Positions 48,432 through 57,237 of a DNA stretch of 58,361 nt are shown piece after piece. The number at the start of each line of letters is the position of its first letter. Position 1 is the first letter of the stretch. Under the pieces are notes generated by a model, which was not told the origin of the DNA, did no database searches, and saw nothing but the letters and a program-made list of their open reading frames with translations. Origin of the DNA: an uncultured beta proteobacterium (GTDB lineage: Bacteria; Pseudomonadota; Gammaproteobacteria; Burkholderiales; Burkholderiaceae_C); assembly GCA_903869595.1 (NCBI GenBank), contig CAIPZV010000039.1:1-58361 (forward strand). Direction: 5' to 3'. A program made the position numbers and the translations under genes.

Positions 48432-48713
48432 ATGGACTTTCAAACCATTACTGTCGATGTGTTGGTGGGAGCGAGCTTTGTCTATGCGGCCCAGGCCTTG
48501 ATGCCTAGCGTATGGCGTGTTGGTGTGATGCGCGCCATGGCCCGTTGGCCCTTGCCCAAGTATTTGACGAACAAGCTGGCTGAAAAAGCAGAAAAGGCTT
48601 CGGGCTGCGGCTGCGATGGCTGTGACCGGGCCGCCAGTCCCGCGAACGGGGCCACCGGCGCACCGCTGCCGAAGGAATCAAAAATTATTTTTATGCCCAG
48701 GCGCTGCGCTTAG
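48432..48713 (+). CDS. small Cys-containing protein after feoB
   Basis: A 93-residue ORF directly after feoB: a hydrophobic N-terminal helix (VDVLVGASFVYAAQALMP), a basic middle, and the cluster GCGCDGCDRA at about 58-67, then a polar tail. The four closely spaced Cys could bind metal. It is not a recognisable FeoC winged helix. GAGGT precedes a TTG at 48426, which could be the true start (two residues longer). Position and Cys cluster suggest a role beside iron import; that is inference. Confidence 0.65.
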   Translation: MDFQTITVDVLVGASFVYAAQALMPSVWRVGVMRAMARWPLPKYLTNKLAEKAEKASGCGCDGCDRAASPANGATGAPLPKESKIIFMPRRCA

Positions 48714-48759
48714 GGACGGCTTAGCCTCAAGGCCTGCGCTCCTTGGCATGGAACTGACT

Positions 48760-49839
48760 TCAGTCGCGCGGGCGCAGGCTAATCGTCATGGGCGAGGGGA
48801 CCCGCCCGTTTTCGTCAAAGGGCAGTCGCTCGGTTTTCAAAATCGCATTCAGCGCTGCATCATCCCAATAGGCGTCGCCGCTGCGCTTGCGAATTCTGGC
48901 ACTCATAATTTTCCCGCTGGCATCGGTGTACACATCGTATTCGGCTGTCAGGCTGGCGCTCAATTCCTTGATGGTGGAGATATTGGGCCTAATTGCCGCC
49001 ACCACCTTGGCACCATAACTCGCGCTCGGCCCGGCGCTTTGCGCGGCACTGCCACTTGCATTGGCGCTCCCACTGCCAGTGGCCGCCGCGGTCCCCGCGA
49101 GTTTGAGGGCACGCTCGCGTGCGTCTTTGCGCAGCTTGTCACTTTGCGCCTGCTCTTCGCGCAAACGATCGGCTTCCTGTTGCTTGGCGATTTCTAGGTC
49201 TTTCAGGCGCTTTTCGTCAGCGGCTTTGGCGGCTTCAATTTCTTGCAGGCGCTTGGCTTCTTCTGCCTTGGCCGCTTCCAGCTCCTTGCGGCGCTTGGCG
49301 TCCTCGGCTTTGCTCAGTTTGGATTTCTCTGCTTTCTTGGCCTCTTGGGCTAGAGCCTCGGCTTTTTGTTTTTCGGCTTTCAGGGCTTCTTCTTTGCGTT
49401 GTTCCAGCTTGCGCTTATCAGCCAGACGGCGCTCTTCCAGTTTCTTTTTGTCTTGCACCGCTTTGTCGCGTTCGTCTTGCTTTTTTTGCTGGGCTTTGCG
49501 CTCGGCGGTGGCAATGTCTGGGTTTATCGCGGGGCTGGGCGGAGGCGCCACGCGTGCGGGCTCGGGCGGCGGGGCGGGCGCTGGGGTGCGTGGCGCGACG
49601 ATGCTTTCTACTTCCGGCGTGGGCGGCTCGGGCGGCAATGCGGGAGGCGCGGCCTCCATGGGCAAAGGCGCCCACAGTTCGGCGCTGAAGGTGGCGGTCG
49701 GTGTTTGCAAATGCCAAGGAACCGCATAGGCCAAAGCCAGCACCAGCAAGCCGTGCACGATCAGCGCAAGCACCAATGCACGGCCCGAGCCGGGCGAGGG
49801 CGGCGGCAAAAAATCGCTGTGTGCCTGGGCCGTGGCCAT
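48760..49839 (-). CDS. tolA: cell envelope integrity protein TolA
   Basis: A 359-residue inner-membrane protein of the Tol-Pal system, which keeps the outer membrane attached during division. One membrane helix (about 18-40), a Pro-rich linker (about 55-110), a long Ala/Lys/Glu coiled coil (about 110-250, with repeats such as KRLQEIEAAKAADEKRLKDL), a Gly/Ser/Ala hinge and the C-terminal TolA/TonB domain (IKELSASLTAEYDVYTDASG, ILKTERLPFDENGRVPSPM). Five bases downstream of tolR. Confidence 0.92.
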   Translation of the reverse strand: MATAQAHSDFLPPPSPGSGRALVLALIVHGLLVLALAYAVPWHLQTPTATFSAELWAPLPMEAAPPALPPEPPTPEVESIVAPRTPAPAPPPEPARVAPPPSPAINPDIATAERKAQQKKQDERDKAVQDKKKLEERRLADKRKLEQRKEEALKAEKQKAEALAQEAKKAEKSKLSKAEDAKRRKELEAAKAEEAKRLQEIEAAKAADEKRLKDLEIAKQQEADRLREEQAQSDKLRKDARERALKLAGTAAATGSGSANASGSAAQSAGPSASYGAKVVAAIRPNISTIKELSASLTAEYDVYTDASGKIMSARIRKRSGDAYWDDAALNAILKTERLPFDENGRVPSPMTISLRPRD

Positions 49840-49844
49840 GGTGT

Positions 49845-50270
49845 TCAGGGCGCCAGTTGCACCGACAGGCCGATGCGCGCAATGCCTGCACGTTGCAAGG
49901 TATCCATCACCTTGACCACGCGCTCATACTGCACGCTTTTATCCGCGCTGATGACTACAGCGGTGGTATTGGGCGGATGCCCTGCTTGGGCTTTGCGCAC
50001 CGCGTTGGCCAGGTTCTCCATCTTCACGGCGCCTGCCGCGCCCTGGCCTTTGATTTCGAGGATATTGTCTTTGCCGACGACGATCTGAATCACCACATCG
50101 GGCTGTTTGGCCGCGCTACCCACGCTGGGCAGATCCACTGCGCTCGGTGAAATAAGCGGCGCAGTGACCATAAAGATGATGAGCAAGACCAGCATCACAT
50201 CGATGAAGGGCACCATATTGGGTTCGCTGATGGTGCGTCTGCCGCGACCCCGGGAACTGACTGCGGGCAT
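49845..50270 (-). CDS. tolR: Tol-Pal biopolymer transport protein TolR (ExbD family)
   Basis: A 141-residue protein with one N-terminal membrane helix preceded by the essential Asp in PFIDVMLVLLIIFMVTAPL and a periplasmic ExbD/TolR domain (VVISADKSVQYERVVKVMDT). It forms the proton-driven motor with TolQ, encoded 41 bases upstream. Confidence 0.93.
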   Translation of the reverse strand: MPAVSSRGRGRRTISEPNMVPFIDVMLVLLIIFMVTAPLISPSAVDLPSVGSAAKQPDVVIQIVVGKDNILEIKGQGAAGAVKMENLANAVRKAQAGHPPNTTAVVISADKSVQYERVVKVMDTLQRAGIARIGLSVQLAP

Positions 50271-50311
50271 GTGGCTACTCCTGTCCTGCGTGCAATGGCA
50301 GCATCATAGGT

Positions 50312-51010
50312 TTAACGCGGCGCGCTGACACTGCCCTGGGCGCTGACATTGCGCTGCAGGATATTGGAAAACTCTTCGATAAAGGTTTCATGGCTAATCG
50401 CTATGCGGTCCAGATCGCGCGCAAAACGGTTGTAGGCGATGACTGCCGGAATCGCGGCAAACAGGCCGATAGCCGTGGCCACCAGCGCCTCTGCAATGCC
50501 GGGCGCCACACTGGCCAGGGTCACTTGCTGCAAAGCCGCCAAGCCGGTGAAGGCGTGCATGATGCCCCAGACCGTTCCAAACAATCCTACGTAGGGCGAC
50601 ACCGAGCCCACCGAAGCGAGAAACGATAAATTACTTTCCACTTCGTCCATCTCGCGCTGAAAACTGGCGCGCATGGCACGGCGGGCACCGTCCATCAAAG
50701 TGGCTACGTCGCTGACGCGGCGCTCGCGCAGTTTTTGAAATTCGCGCATGCCGCTGGCAAAAATGCGCTCCATGGGGCCGGAGTTGACGCCTTTGCTCGC
50801 CGCGGTGGTGTAGAGCTCATTGAGGCTGGAGCCAGACCAAAATTCACGCTCAAACACTTCGTTCAGCGACTTGACGCGCTGTAGCGCAAATATTTTGCGA
50901 AAGATGGCCGACCAACTGGCGATGGAGACCAGCATCAATAAGAGCATCACCAACTGCACCACCAGGCTGGCGTGCAGCACGAGTTGAAGAATATCGAGGT
51001 CCTGATTCAT
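50312..51010 (-). CDS. tolQ: Tol-Pal proton channel TolQ (MotA/ExbB family)
   Basis: From ATG 51010 (MNQDLDILQLVLHASLVVQL) the protein is 232 residues with three membrane helices; AAGG lies upstream. The MotA/ExbB core FLASVGSVSPYVGLFGTVWG and the third helix GIAEALVATAIGLFAAIPAV are intact. The longer open frame upstream runs into the aminotransferase region and is not used. tolB and pal are not in the window. Confidence 0.94.
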   Translation of the reverse strand: MNQDLDILQLVLHASLVVQLVMLLLMLVSIASWSAIFRKIFALQRVKSLNEVFEREFWSGSSLNELYTTAASKGVNSGPMERIFASGMREFQKLRERRVSDVATLMDGARRAMRASFQREMDEVESNLSFLASVGSVSPYVGLFGTVWGIMHAFTGLAALQQVTLASVAPGIAEALVATAIGLFAAIPAVIAYNRFARDLDRIAISHETFIEEFSNILQRNVSAQGSVSAPR

Positions 51011-51053
51011 AGAAAGGCCTTGTAGGTGAAAAACGCCTGCGGCAAAGGCCGCA

Positions 51054-52241
51054 TTATCCAGCCAGCATGGCACGCAGCCGCTCAATGGCGGTGTGCAATT
51101 GTTCCATGGAACTGGCGGTAGAAAAACGCACAAATTGCGCGCCGTGGGCTGGGCCGAAATCGCGCCCGGGCGTGATGGCCACATGGGCTTGCTCCATCAC
51201 GGCAAAGGAAAAATCCCAGCTGTCTTTGATCCCTAAACGCGCGCAGGCATCGGTGCAATCGGCCCAGGCGTAAAACCCGCCGTCGGGCATGACCGGCACG
51301 CTTAGCCCCAACGCATTGAGTGCGGGTACAAAGTAATCGCGCCGCTGTGCAAACGCCTGGCGGCGGCTTTCGTACAGCGCGATGCTTTCGTCCTCAAAGC
51401 AGGCCAGGGCAGCGTGCTGGGCAATCGCGCTCGGGCAAATAAACAGGTTTTGCGCCAGTCGCTCGATCACCGGCACCAGCGCTGGGGGAAGCACCATCCA
51501 ACCCAGGCGCCAGCCAGTCATATTGAAGTATTTGCTAAAGCTGTTGATGCTGATCACCGATTCATCCAAGCTCAGTGCGCTGCGGCCAAAATGCGCGTCA
51601 TAACTGAGCGGCAAATAAATTTCATCGACCAGGCTAATACCGCCGCGCGATTGCACCACCTGGTGGATACGCGCCATCTCGGCCGGGTCGATAGAACTGC
51701 CGGTGGGGTTGGAGGGTGAGGCCAGTAAGACGCCACGCGTCTTGGGCCCCCAAGCGTCTTGCACCTGATCGGCACTCAGTTGAAAGCGTTGCCCAGCAGT
51801 GGTTGGCAACAAAATGGCGCGCGCATCGGCCGCGCTCACGAAATGCCGGTTACAGGGGTAGCTGGGATCGGGCATCAGCACTTCGTCCCCCGCATCGAGC
51901 AGCGCCAGGCAGGCCATTTGCAAGGCGGCCGAAGCACCCGCGGTGACGACGATGCGGCTCGCGGGAATATCCAGCCCAAAGCGCTGGCGGTACCAGTGGC
52001 TGATGCGTTCGCGCAGCGCGGGCAGGCCGGTGGCTTGGGTGTACTGGCTAAGGCCCGTGCTGATCGCGCGCGCTGCTGCCTCTTGCACCAGGGGTGGCGC
52101 GGTGAAATCGGGCTCGCCGATGTTGAGGAACACCATCGGCCGCGCGCTGTCCTGCACTTGCTCTGCCAGTGCGGAAGCGGCCTTGGCCACTTCCATCACA
52201 TAAAAAGGTTCAATCGCTTGGGCGCGGCGGGAAATTTGCAT
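51054..52241 (-). CDS. PLP-dependent aminotransferase, class I/II
   Basis: From ATG 52241 (MQISRRAQAIEPFYVMEVAK) the protein has 395 residues. The PLP Lys is in VISINSFSKYFNMTGWRLGW; YTQATGLPALRERISHWYRQ, VVTAGASAALQMACLALLD and LLASPSNPTGSSIDP give the fold-type I context. The C-terminal Arg that binds the substrate carboxylate is in FVRFSTASSMEQL. It belongs to the aspartate aminotransferase group, but the substrate pair cannot be assigned. Fourteen bases downstream of nusB. Confidence 0.88.
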   Translation of the reverse strand: MQISRRAQAIEPFYVMEVAKAASALAEQVQDSARPMVFLNIGEPDFTAPPLVQEAAARAISTGLSQYTQATGLPALRERISHWYRQRFGLDIPASRIVVTAGASAALQMACLALLDAGDEVLMPDPSYPCNRHFVSAADARAILLPTTAGQRFQLSADQVQDAWGPKTRGVLLASPSNPTGSSIDPAEMARIHQVVQSRGGISLVDEIYLPLSYDAHFGRSALSLDESVISINSFSKYFNMTGWRLGWMVLPPALVPVIERLAQNLFICPSAIAQHAALACFEDESIALYESRRQAFAQRRDYFVPALNALGLSVPVMPDGGFYAWADCTDACARLGIKDSWDFSFAVMEQAHVAITPGRDFGPAHGAQFVRFSTASSMEQLHTAIERLRAMLAG

Positions 52242-52254
52242 GGACCGGATCGGT

Positions 52255-52779
52255 TCAAGCGCTATGGCGTGCAGCGCGGTCGGCCTGCACTTCGAGGGCG
52301 CGCAGTTCGGGCGCCAGCCCGTTGAGCACCGCGTTGACGTATTTGTGGCCGTCAGTACCGCCAAACTCTTTAGCCAGCTCCACGCATTCATTGAGCACCA
52401 CGCGCCAGGGTACGTCGGGGCAATGCTGCATTTCGTACACGCCTATCCACAGCACAACCCGCTCGATGGGCGATATCTCAGTGAGCGGTCTATCCAGGCG
52501 GGTGCTGATGAGTTGGTCCGCTGCATCGGCCTGGGCGATGCAGCCATGCAGCAGCGCGTCGAAATGCACTGCATCGGCTTTGGAAAAGCCGGACAGGTCG
52601 CGGGTAAACGTATCAATATCGGCGGCTTGGTTTTTACCCACCACGCTTTGGTACAGGCCCTGCACCGCAAACTCGCGCGCTCGGCTGCGTTTGTTTTTCG
52701 TAGCCGTTTTGCGCACGCCGGTGCTGCTGAGCTTGGGCTGCTGGGCATGCGGATGCGCCGGGGCGTGGGGTTCGGCCAT
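52255..52779 (-). CDS. nusB: transcription antitermination factor NusB
   Basis: A 174-residue helical RNA-binding protein acting with NusE at boxA sites of rRNA operons. Landmarks are [55 protein letters not shown] and [15 protein letters not shown]. The N-terminal 25 residues are Pro/His/Lys-rich. Its start overlaps the ribH stop by one base (TAATG), the frequent ribH-nusB arrangement. Confidence 0.95.
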   Translation of the reverse strand: MAEPHAPAHPHAQQPKLSSTGVRKTATKNKRSRAREFAVQGLYQSVVGKNQAADIDTFTRDLSGFSKADAVHFDALLHGCIAQADAADQLISTRLDRPLTEISPIERVVLWIGVYEMQHCPDVPWRVVLNECVELAKEFGGTDGHKYVNAVLNGLAPELRALEVQADRAARHSA

Positions 52780-53252
52780 TAAATTTTTTCCAACAGGTTG
52801 GCCATCTCAATGGCCACGCGCGCGGCGTCGCTGCCTTTAACCGATTGGCGCGCGATGGCTTGGCTTAGGTTTTCGGTAGTGAGTATGGCGTTGGCGATCG
52901 GGAGCTGAAAATCCAGCGCGATGCGCGTGACGCCGGCGCTCGATTCATTGGCCACCAGTTCGAAGTGGTAGGTCTCGCCGCGGATGATGCAGCCGATAGC
53001 AATCAATGCGTCAAATTTGGATTTTTCTGCCAGCGCTTGCAAGGCGACAGGCACTTCCAGTGCACCCGGCACGCTCACATGGTGGATGTCGCGCTCAGCC
53101 ACGCCCAGAATCAGCAACTCTTGCTTGCAGGCGCTGGTCAGCGCGTCGGTGACGTCATGGTTAAAACGCGCTTGCACGATGCCGATGCGCAGGCCTTTGC
53201 CTTGCAGTCGCTGGTCTTCGTTGTCGATATTGCCTTTGTCAGCACCAAACAT
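52779..53252 (-). CDS. ribH: 6,7-dimethyl-8-ribityllumazine synthase
   Basis: RibH joins the pyrimidine and the C4 sugar phosphate in the penultimate riboflavin step. The 157-residue protein has [59 protein letters not shown] and [19 protein letters not shown]. It lies between ribBX (24 bases) and nusB (one-base overlap). Confidence 0.96.
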   Translation of the reverse strand: MFGADKGNIDNEDQRLQGKGLRIGIVQARFNHDVTDALTSACKQELLILGVAERDIHHVSVPGALEVPVALQALAEKSKFDALIAIGCIIRGETYHFELVANESSAGVTRIALDFQLPIANAILTTENLSQAIARQSVKGSDAARVAIEMANLLEKI

Positions 53253-53276
53253 GGGTTTCTTTCCGGTTCAAAAAAA

Positions 53277-54407
53277 TCAGGGGGCGGTGGCGCTTAAGTA
53301 GCCTACGGTTTCCAGGCCATAACCGGCCATGCTGGGCATGCGGCGCGGGCTGCCCATGAGGCGCATTTTTTGCACGCCGCACAAGCGCAAAATCTGCGCG
53401 CCGATGCCGTAGGTACGCAAATCCATGCGGCCCCGTTCAGGCGCTTGCGCGGGCCGGGCGGTGCCTTCAAATTGGGCCAGCAACTGTTCGCCGGTTTCGC
53501 CGCAATTGAGCAGCACCAGCACGCCTTTGCCCTCGCGCGCCAAAAATGCCAGACTCGCGTCCAGGCTCCAGGAATGCAAGGTGCGCCCGGCTTCCAGTGC
53601 ATCGAGCACCGACAGCGGTTCGTGCACACGCACGGCCACGGCTTCGGCTGCATCCCATTGGCCTTGCACCAGCGCCAAGTGCACGCCCTGGCCTGCGGAG
53701 TCTTGAAAGGCATGCGCCTGGAAGCTGCCAAAGGCGGTTTGTAATTCGCGGCTGGCTTTGCGCTCTACCAGCGATTCGACGCGGCTGCGGTGGGCGATCA
53801 AGTCAGCAATAGTGCCGATTTTCAGCCCATGCTCGGCGGCAAACAACTGCAGGTCCGGCAGGCGCGCCATGGTACCGTCGTCTTTCATGATCTCGCAAAT
53901 GACCGATGCCGGTGTGCAGCCGGCCATGGCGGCCAAATCGCAACCGGCCTCGGTATGGCCGGCGCGCATGAGCACGCCGCCATCGACCGCTTGCAGGGGA
54001 AAAATATGGCCGGGTTGCACCAGATCTTGGGGCACGGCGTTTTTGGCCACTGCGGCGCGCACGGTGCAGGCGCGGTCGGCAGCAGAGATGCCGGTGCTTA
54101 CGCCTTCTGCGGCTTCAATAGATACGGTAAATGCGGTGGAATGTTTGGTGCCGTTGCGCACCGCCATGGGCGGCAGTTGCAGGCGTTCGCAATGGGCGCG
54201 CGTGAGGGTTAGGCAAATCAGGCCACGCCCAAAGCGCGCCATGAAGTTGATCGCGTCTGCGCTGACATGGTCGGCGGCCAATACCAAATCGCCTTCGTTT
54301 TCGCGGTCTTCTTCATCGACCAAGATGACCATTTTGCCCTCGCGCATGTCGGCTACGATGTCTTGTACGGGAGAGATGGAAACAGGGGAGGGGCGGGAGG
54401 CGGTCAT
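53277..54407 (-). CDS. ribBX: 3,4-dihydroxy-2-butanone-4-phosphate synthase with a degenerate GTP cyclohydrolase II-like domain (RibBX type)
   Basis: A 376-residue protein. The N-terminal 205 or so residues are an intact RibB domain (MVILVDEEDRENEGDLVLAA, HTEAGCDLAAMAGCTPASVI, CEIMKDDGTMARLPDL) making the C4 unit of riboflavin. The C-terminal part is a GTP cyclohydrolase II relic: the normal VHSEC, LRCDCG and GRGIGL motifs are missing (it reads VHEPLSVLDALEAGRTLHSW), so the three zinc Cys residues are gone. This matches the RibBX variant known from proteobacteria. A separate RibA must be encoded elsewhere. I see no FMN riboswitch in the 265-base leader. Confidence 0.9.
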   Translation of the reverse strand: MTASRPSPVSISPVQDIVADMREGKMVILVDEEDRENEGDLVLAADHVSADAINFMARFGRGLICLTLTRAHCERLQLPPMAVRNGTKHSTAFTVSIEAAEGVSTGISAADRACTVRAAVAKNAVPQDLVQPGHIFPLQAVDGGVLMRAGHTEAGCDLAAMAGCTPASVICEIMKDDGTMARLPDLQLFAAEHGLKIGTIADLIAHRSRVESLVERKASRELQTAFGSFQAHAFQDSAGQGVHLALVQGQWDAAEAVAVRVHEPLSVLDALEAGRTLHSWSLDASLAFLAREGKGVLVLLNCGETGEQLLAQFEGTARPAQAPERGRMDLRTYGIGAQILRLCGVQKMRLMGSPRRMPSMAGYGLETVGYLSATAP

Positions 54408-54672
54408 CGGCTAGCTTTCGGATGGTCCAGCGGGCGCGCTCCCAGAGGGCGGCGGCGCTGCGCGGCAAGGGCTGATTATCGCCGCAAGCGCTAAGAGCCT
54501 CCGTGTCGCCAATGAGGGCATCGCGAGCGGCCCAGCCGTCCCGGCCGGAATGCGTGCATTTGGGTCAACGTCAGCGCTCAGCGATCGCCTCGGCCAGCGG
54601 TCTGACCATGAAGCGATATCGCCAGGGCCTTGCGTCTGGCACGGACGGATTTGGCCTGGTCAGGCGTTGGGG

Positions 54673-55077
54673 CTAGTCGTCAATAGACGCGCTCCAGCGC
54701 GCATCCAGGCCTTTTTGCAGGTCGCGCCGGTCGCGTTTGGTGGGACGGCCATGGCTGAGGGCATCGGCGGGTTCGGCGTGCAGGCGCCGGTGTTCCTGCA
54801 TTGCCAGGCGCGCACTGATACTTTCTGCGCTCTCCTCGTACAAGGCCTGCGCCACCGGCGCCGGGCCGCGTACTGCGCTCAGGCCTTTGACAGTGATGGT
54901 GCGCGGGATTTTGGCCTGCCATACCGTCAGGGTGTCGCCCACCCGTACTTCGCGCGAAGGCTTGATGTTTTGCTTGGCCACTTGCACATGGCCTTTGTTG
55001 ACCTCCTCCGTCGCCAGTGAACGGGTTTTGAAAAAGCGCGCAGCCCATAGCCATTTGTCGATGCGCACACTGTCCAT
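54673..55077 (-). CDS. S4-domain RNA-binding protein, Hsp15-like
   Basis: A 134-residue basic protein with an N-terminal S4 domain (VRIDKWLWAARFFKTRSLAT, VNKGHVQVAKQNIKPSREVR, VGDTLTVWQ). This is the layout of Hsp15/HslR, which binds free 50S subunits carrying a stalled nascent chain. The tail is charged and Arg-rich (HGRPTKRDRRDLQKGLDAR). It lies 38 bases after dusC and 265 before ribBX on the same strand. Confidence 0.88.
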   Translation of the reverse strand: MDSVRIDKWLWAARFFKTRSLATEEVNKGHVQVAKQNIKPSREVRVGDTLTVWQAKIPRTITVKGLSAVRGPAPVAQALYEESAESISARLAMQEHRRLHAEPADALSHGRPTKRDRRDLQKGLDARWSASIDD

Positions 55078-55115
55078 GGTTTATCCGTGCCTAGGTTGCG
55101 GGTTGAAAGGATGAG

Positions 55116-56111
55116 CTAGGCGCTTCCCGCGCCTAGCGGCTGCGCGCTAACCCAGGCATCGAACACACGGACATCGATTTCGGTTTTCAGGCGTTCATAG
55201 GCCTGCTGCGCCGGGGGGTAATGGCGGCGCAAAAAATTGAGCCATTGCTTGAGCCGCCCGGCTTGTTGGCGGGCTTCGAGACGCGATCGAACCAAGTGCC
55301 AGAAATGGCCTAAATGTTCTTGTACGCCCGGCCAATCCAATCCTGGGGTATTCATACTACCTTGCGCCAGACTTGTCAGCCCTGAATGCGCAGTGGCCGC
55401 GCGAATCTCCAGCGCCAAGCCAGGGTTAGTCACCATGCCGCGCCCCAGCATGAGCGTGTCGCAGCCTGATTCCAGGCGGCATTGCTGCGCATGTTGCGCG
55501 TTCCAAATTTCGCCGTTGGCGATCAGCGGGGTGCGCACCCGCGCGCGGATGTCGGCAATGCGATGCCAGTAGGCAGGCGGGCGGTAGCCATCGGCGCGGG
55601 TACGGGCATGGACCACGATTTCACCGGCGCCGCCTTCTTGTAGCGCCAAGGCGCATTCCTCGGCGCGGCTGTCGTCAGCAAAGCCTAAGCGCATCTTGGC
55701 CGACACCATTTGCTGCGCGGGCACGGCAGCGCGCACAGCTTTCACAATCGCAAACAAAAGCTCGGGGTCTTGCAAGAGCGCGGCGCCGCCGCCGTGGCGG
55801 TTGACCACTTTGGCGGGGCAGCCGAAATTGAGGTCCACGCCATCGGCACCCATGCCGGCCACGCGCGCTGCGTTATCGGCCAGACAGGCCGGGTCGGAGC
55901 CCAACAATTGCGGCCGCACCGGCACGCCCGCTGCGGTGCGGCCACCGCTTAGCAACTCGGGCACGACGCGGATAAACACACGCTCAGGCAGCAAGGTGTC
56001 GGTTACGCGGATGAACTCGGATACGCAACGGTCTATCCCGCCCACGCGGGTCAGCACATCGCGCAACACAAAGTCCAGCAAGCCCTCCATCGGGGCCAGG
56101 ATCAGGGCCAT
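55116..56111 (-). CDS. dusC: tRNA-dihydrouridine(16) synthase DusC-like
   Basis: A 331-residue FMN enzyme reducing a uridine in the tRNA D-loop. The FMN-barrel start LILAPMEGLLDFVLRDVLTR, the catalytic Cys in VDLNFGCPAKVVNRHGGGAA, VSAKMRLGFADDSRAEECAL, IVVHARTRADGY and GRGMVTNPGLALEIR are present. The sequence pattern (GIDRCVSEFIRVTDTLLPER) is that of the DusC subgroup, which targets U16. It follows hemH with 15 bases between. Confidence 0.92.
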   Translation of the reverse strand: MALILAPMEGLLDFVLRDVLTRVGGIDRCVSEFIRVTDTLLPERVFIRVVPELLSGGRTAAGVPVRPQLLGSDPACLADNAARVAGMGADGVDLNFGCPAKVVNRHGGGAALLQDPELLFAIVKAVRAAVPAQQMVSAKMRLGFADDSRAEECALALQEGGAGEIVVHARTRADGYRPPAYWHRIADIRARVRTPLIANGEIWNAQHAQQCRLESGCDTLMLGRGMVTNPGLALEIRAATAHSGLTSLAQGSMNTPGLDWPGVQEHLGHFWHLVRSRLEARQQAGRLKQWLNFLRRHYPPAQQAYERLKTEIDVRVFDAWVSAQPLGAGSA

Positions 56112-56126
56112 CGCGTACCAGCGCCC

Positions 56127-57218
56127 TTAACGCTGCGCGCCCAGGGCCAATGCGGCCTGGCGCGATTGTTCCAGGGCCATTGCATCCGGCGGTGCATCCA
56201 CCGGCCAGCCGCCCAGGTGCTGATGCGCCACGGCCGCCAGTGCGTCTATGCCTGGCGCGCCGTCATTCAGGCAGGGTATGTAATGAAAGGCTTTGCCACC
56301 TGCATCTAAAAACGCGTGGCGCGCTTCCATATTGATTTCTTCCAGCGTCTCCAGGCAGTCGCTGGTAAAGCCGGGGCAAACCACATCGACCCGGCCCACG
56401 CCAGATTGGCCCATGGCGATCAGCGTCGGTTCGGTATAGGGCTCTAGCCATTTGGCGCGGCCCAGACGGCTTTGGAAAGTGACTTTGTACTGGTCTTTGG
56501 CAAGGCCCAGGCTGTCGGCCAGCAGCCGCGCGGTTTTGAAGCACTCGCAGTGGTAATGGTCGCCCATGTGCAGGGTGCGCTCGGGTACGCCATGAAAACT
56601 CATTACCAACACATCCGGGCGGCCATGTTCTTGCCAGTAGGCCTCTACCCCGTCCCGCAGGGCGGCGATGTAGGCGGGGTGGTCGTGGTAATGGTTGATA
56701 AAGCGCAGCTCAGGAATCGCCCGGGTACGGGAAGCCCATTGGTACACCGCGTCAAATAAGCTGGCGGTGGTGGTGGCCGAATACTGCGGGTAGGCCGGCA
56801 GCAGCAGCACCCGGGTGACGCCCTCAGCCTTGAGCGCGTCCAACTGCGAGGGGATGGACTGGCTGCCGTAGCGCATAGCCCAGCGCACGCGTACGTGCAG
56901 GCCCATGGCTTGTAACTGCTGCTCCAGCAAGCTTGCTTGTTTTTCTGTCCAGATCTTCAGCGGTGAACCCTCAGGCGTCCAGATACTGGCGTATTTAGCC
57001 GCCGACTTGGCTGGGCGAAATCGCAAAATAATGCCGTGCAAGATCAGCAGCCATACCAGGCGCGGGATTTCGACCACGCGGTGGTCGCTCAAAAACTCGG
57101 CCAGATAGCGGCGCACCGCTTTCGCGGTTGGCGCATCGGGAGTTCCCAGATTGCAATAGAGCACCGCGGTGTGCGCCGCTTGCCCGTGGGAAAAAGGGGG
57201 TTCTTTATGAAAAGGCAT
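56127..57218 (-). CDS. hemH: ferrochelatase
   Basis: HemH inserts Fe(II) into protoporphyrin IX in the last step of protoheme synthesis. From ATG 57218 ([20 protein letters not shown]) it is 363 residues. Motifs are [40 protein letters not shown], the catalytic His in [18 protein letters not shown], and [20 protein letters not shown] with the conserved Glu. The frame runs further upstream, but that part crosses the divergent HAD gene and is not conserved. Confidence 0.95.
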   Translation of the reverse strand: MPFHKEPPFSHGQAAHTAVLYCNLGTPDAPTAKAVRRYLAEFLSDHRVVEIPRLVWLLILHGIILRFRPAKSAAKYASIWTPEGSPLKIWTEKQASLLEQQLQAMGLHVRVRWAMRYGSQSIPSQLDALKAEGVTRVLLLPAYPQYSATTTASLFDAVYQWASRTRAIPELRFINHYHDHPAYIAALRDGVEAYWQEHGRPDVLVMSFHGVPERTLHMGDHYHCECFKTARLLADSLGLAKDQYKVTFQSRLGRAKWLEPYTEPTLIAMGQSGVGRVDVVCPGFTSDCLETLEEINMEARHAFLDAGGKAFHYIPCLNDGAPGIDALAAVAHQHLGGWPVDAPPDAMALEQSRQAALALGAQR

Positions 57219-57237
57219 GCAGTATTCTCGCCCACCT

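Noticed and set aside
48760..49839. Lys/Ala/Glu repeats on minus, and the matching Leu/Ala/Ser-rich frame on plus.
   Set aside because: They are the TolA coiled coil and its antisense shadow, not a separate repeat protein.
54673..57218. Possibility that the hemH to tolA run is a single operon.
   Set aside because: All genes are on one strand, but the 265-base gap before ribBX and variable spacings argue for several transcription units.
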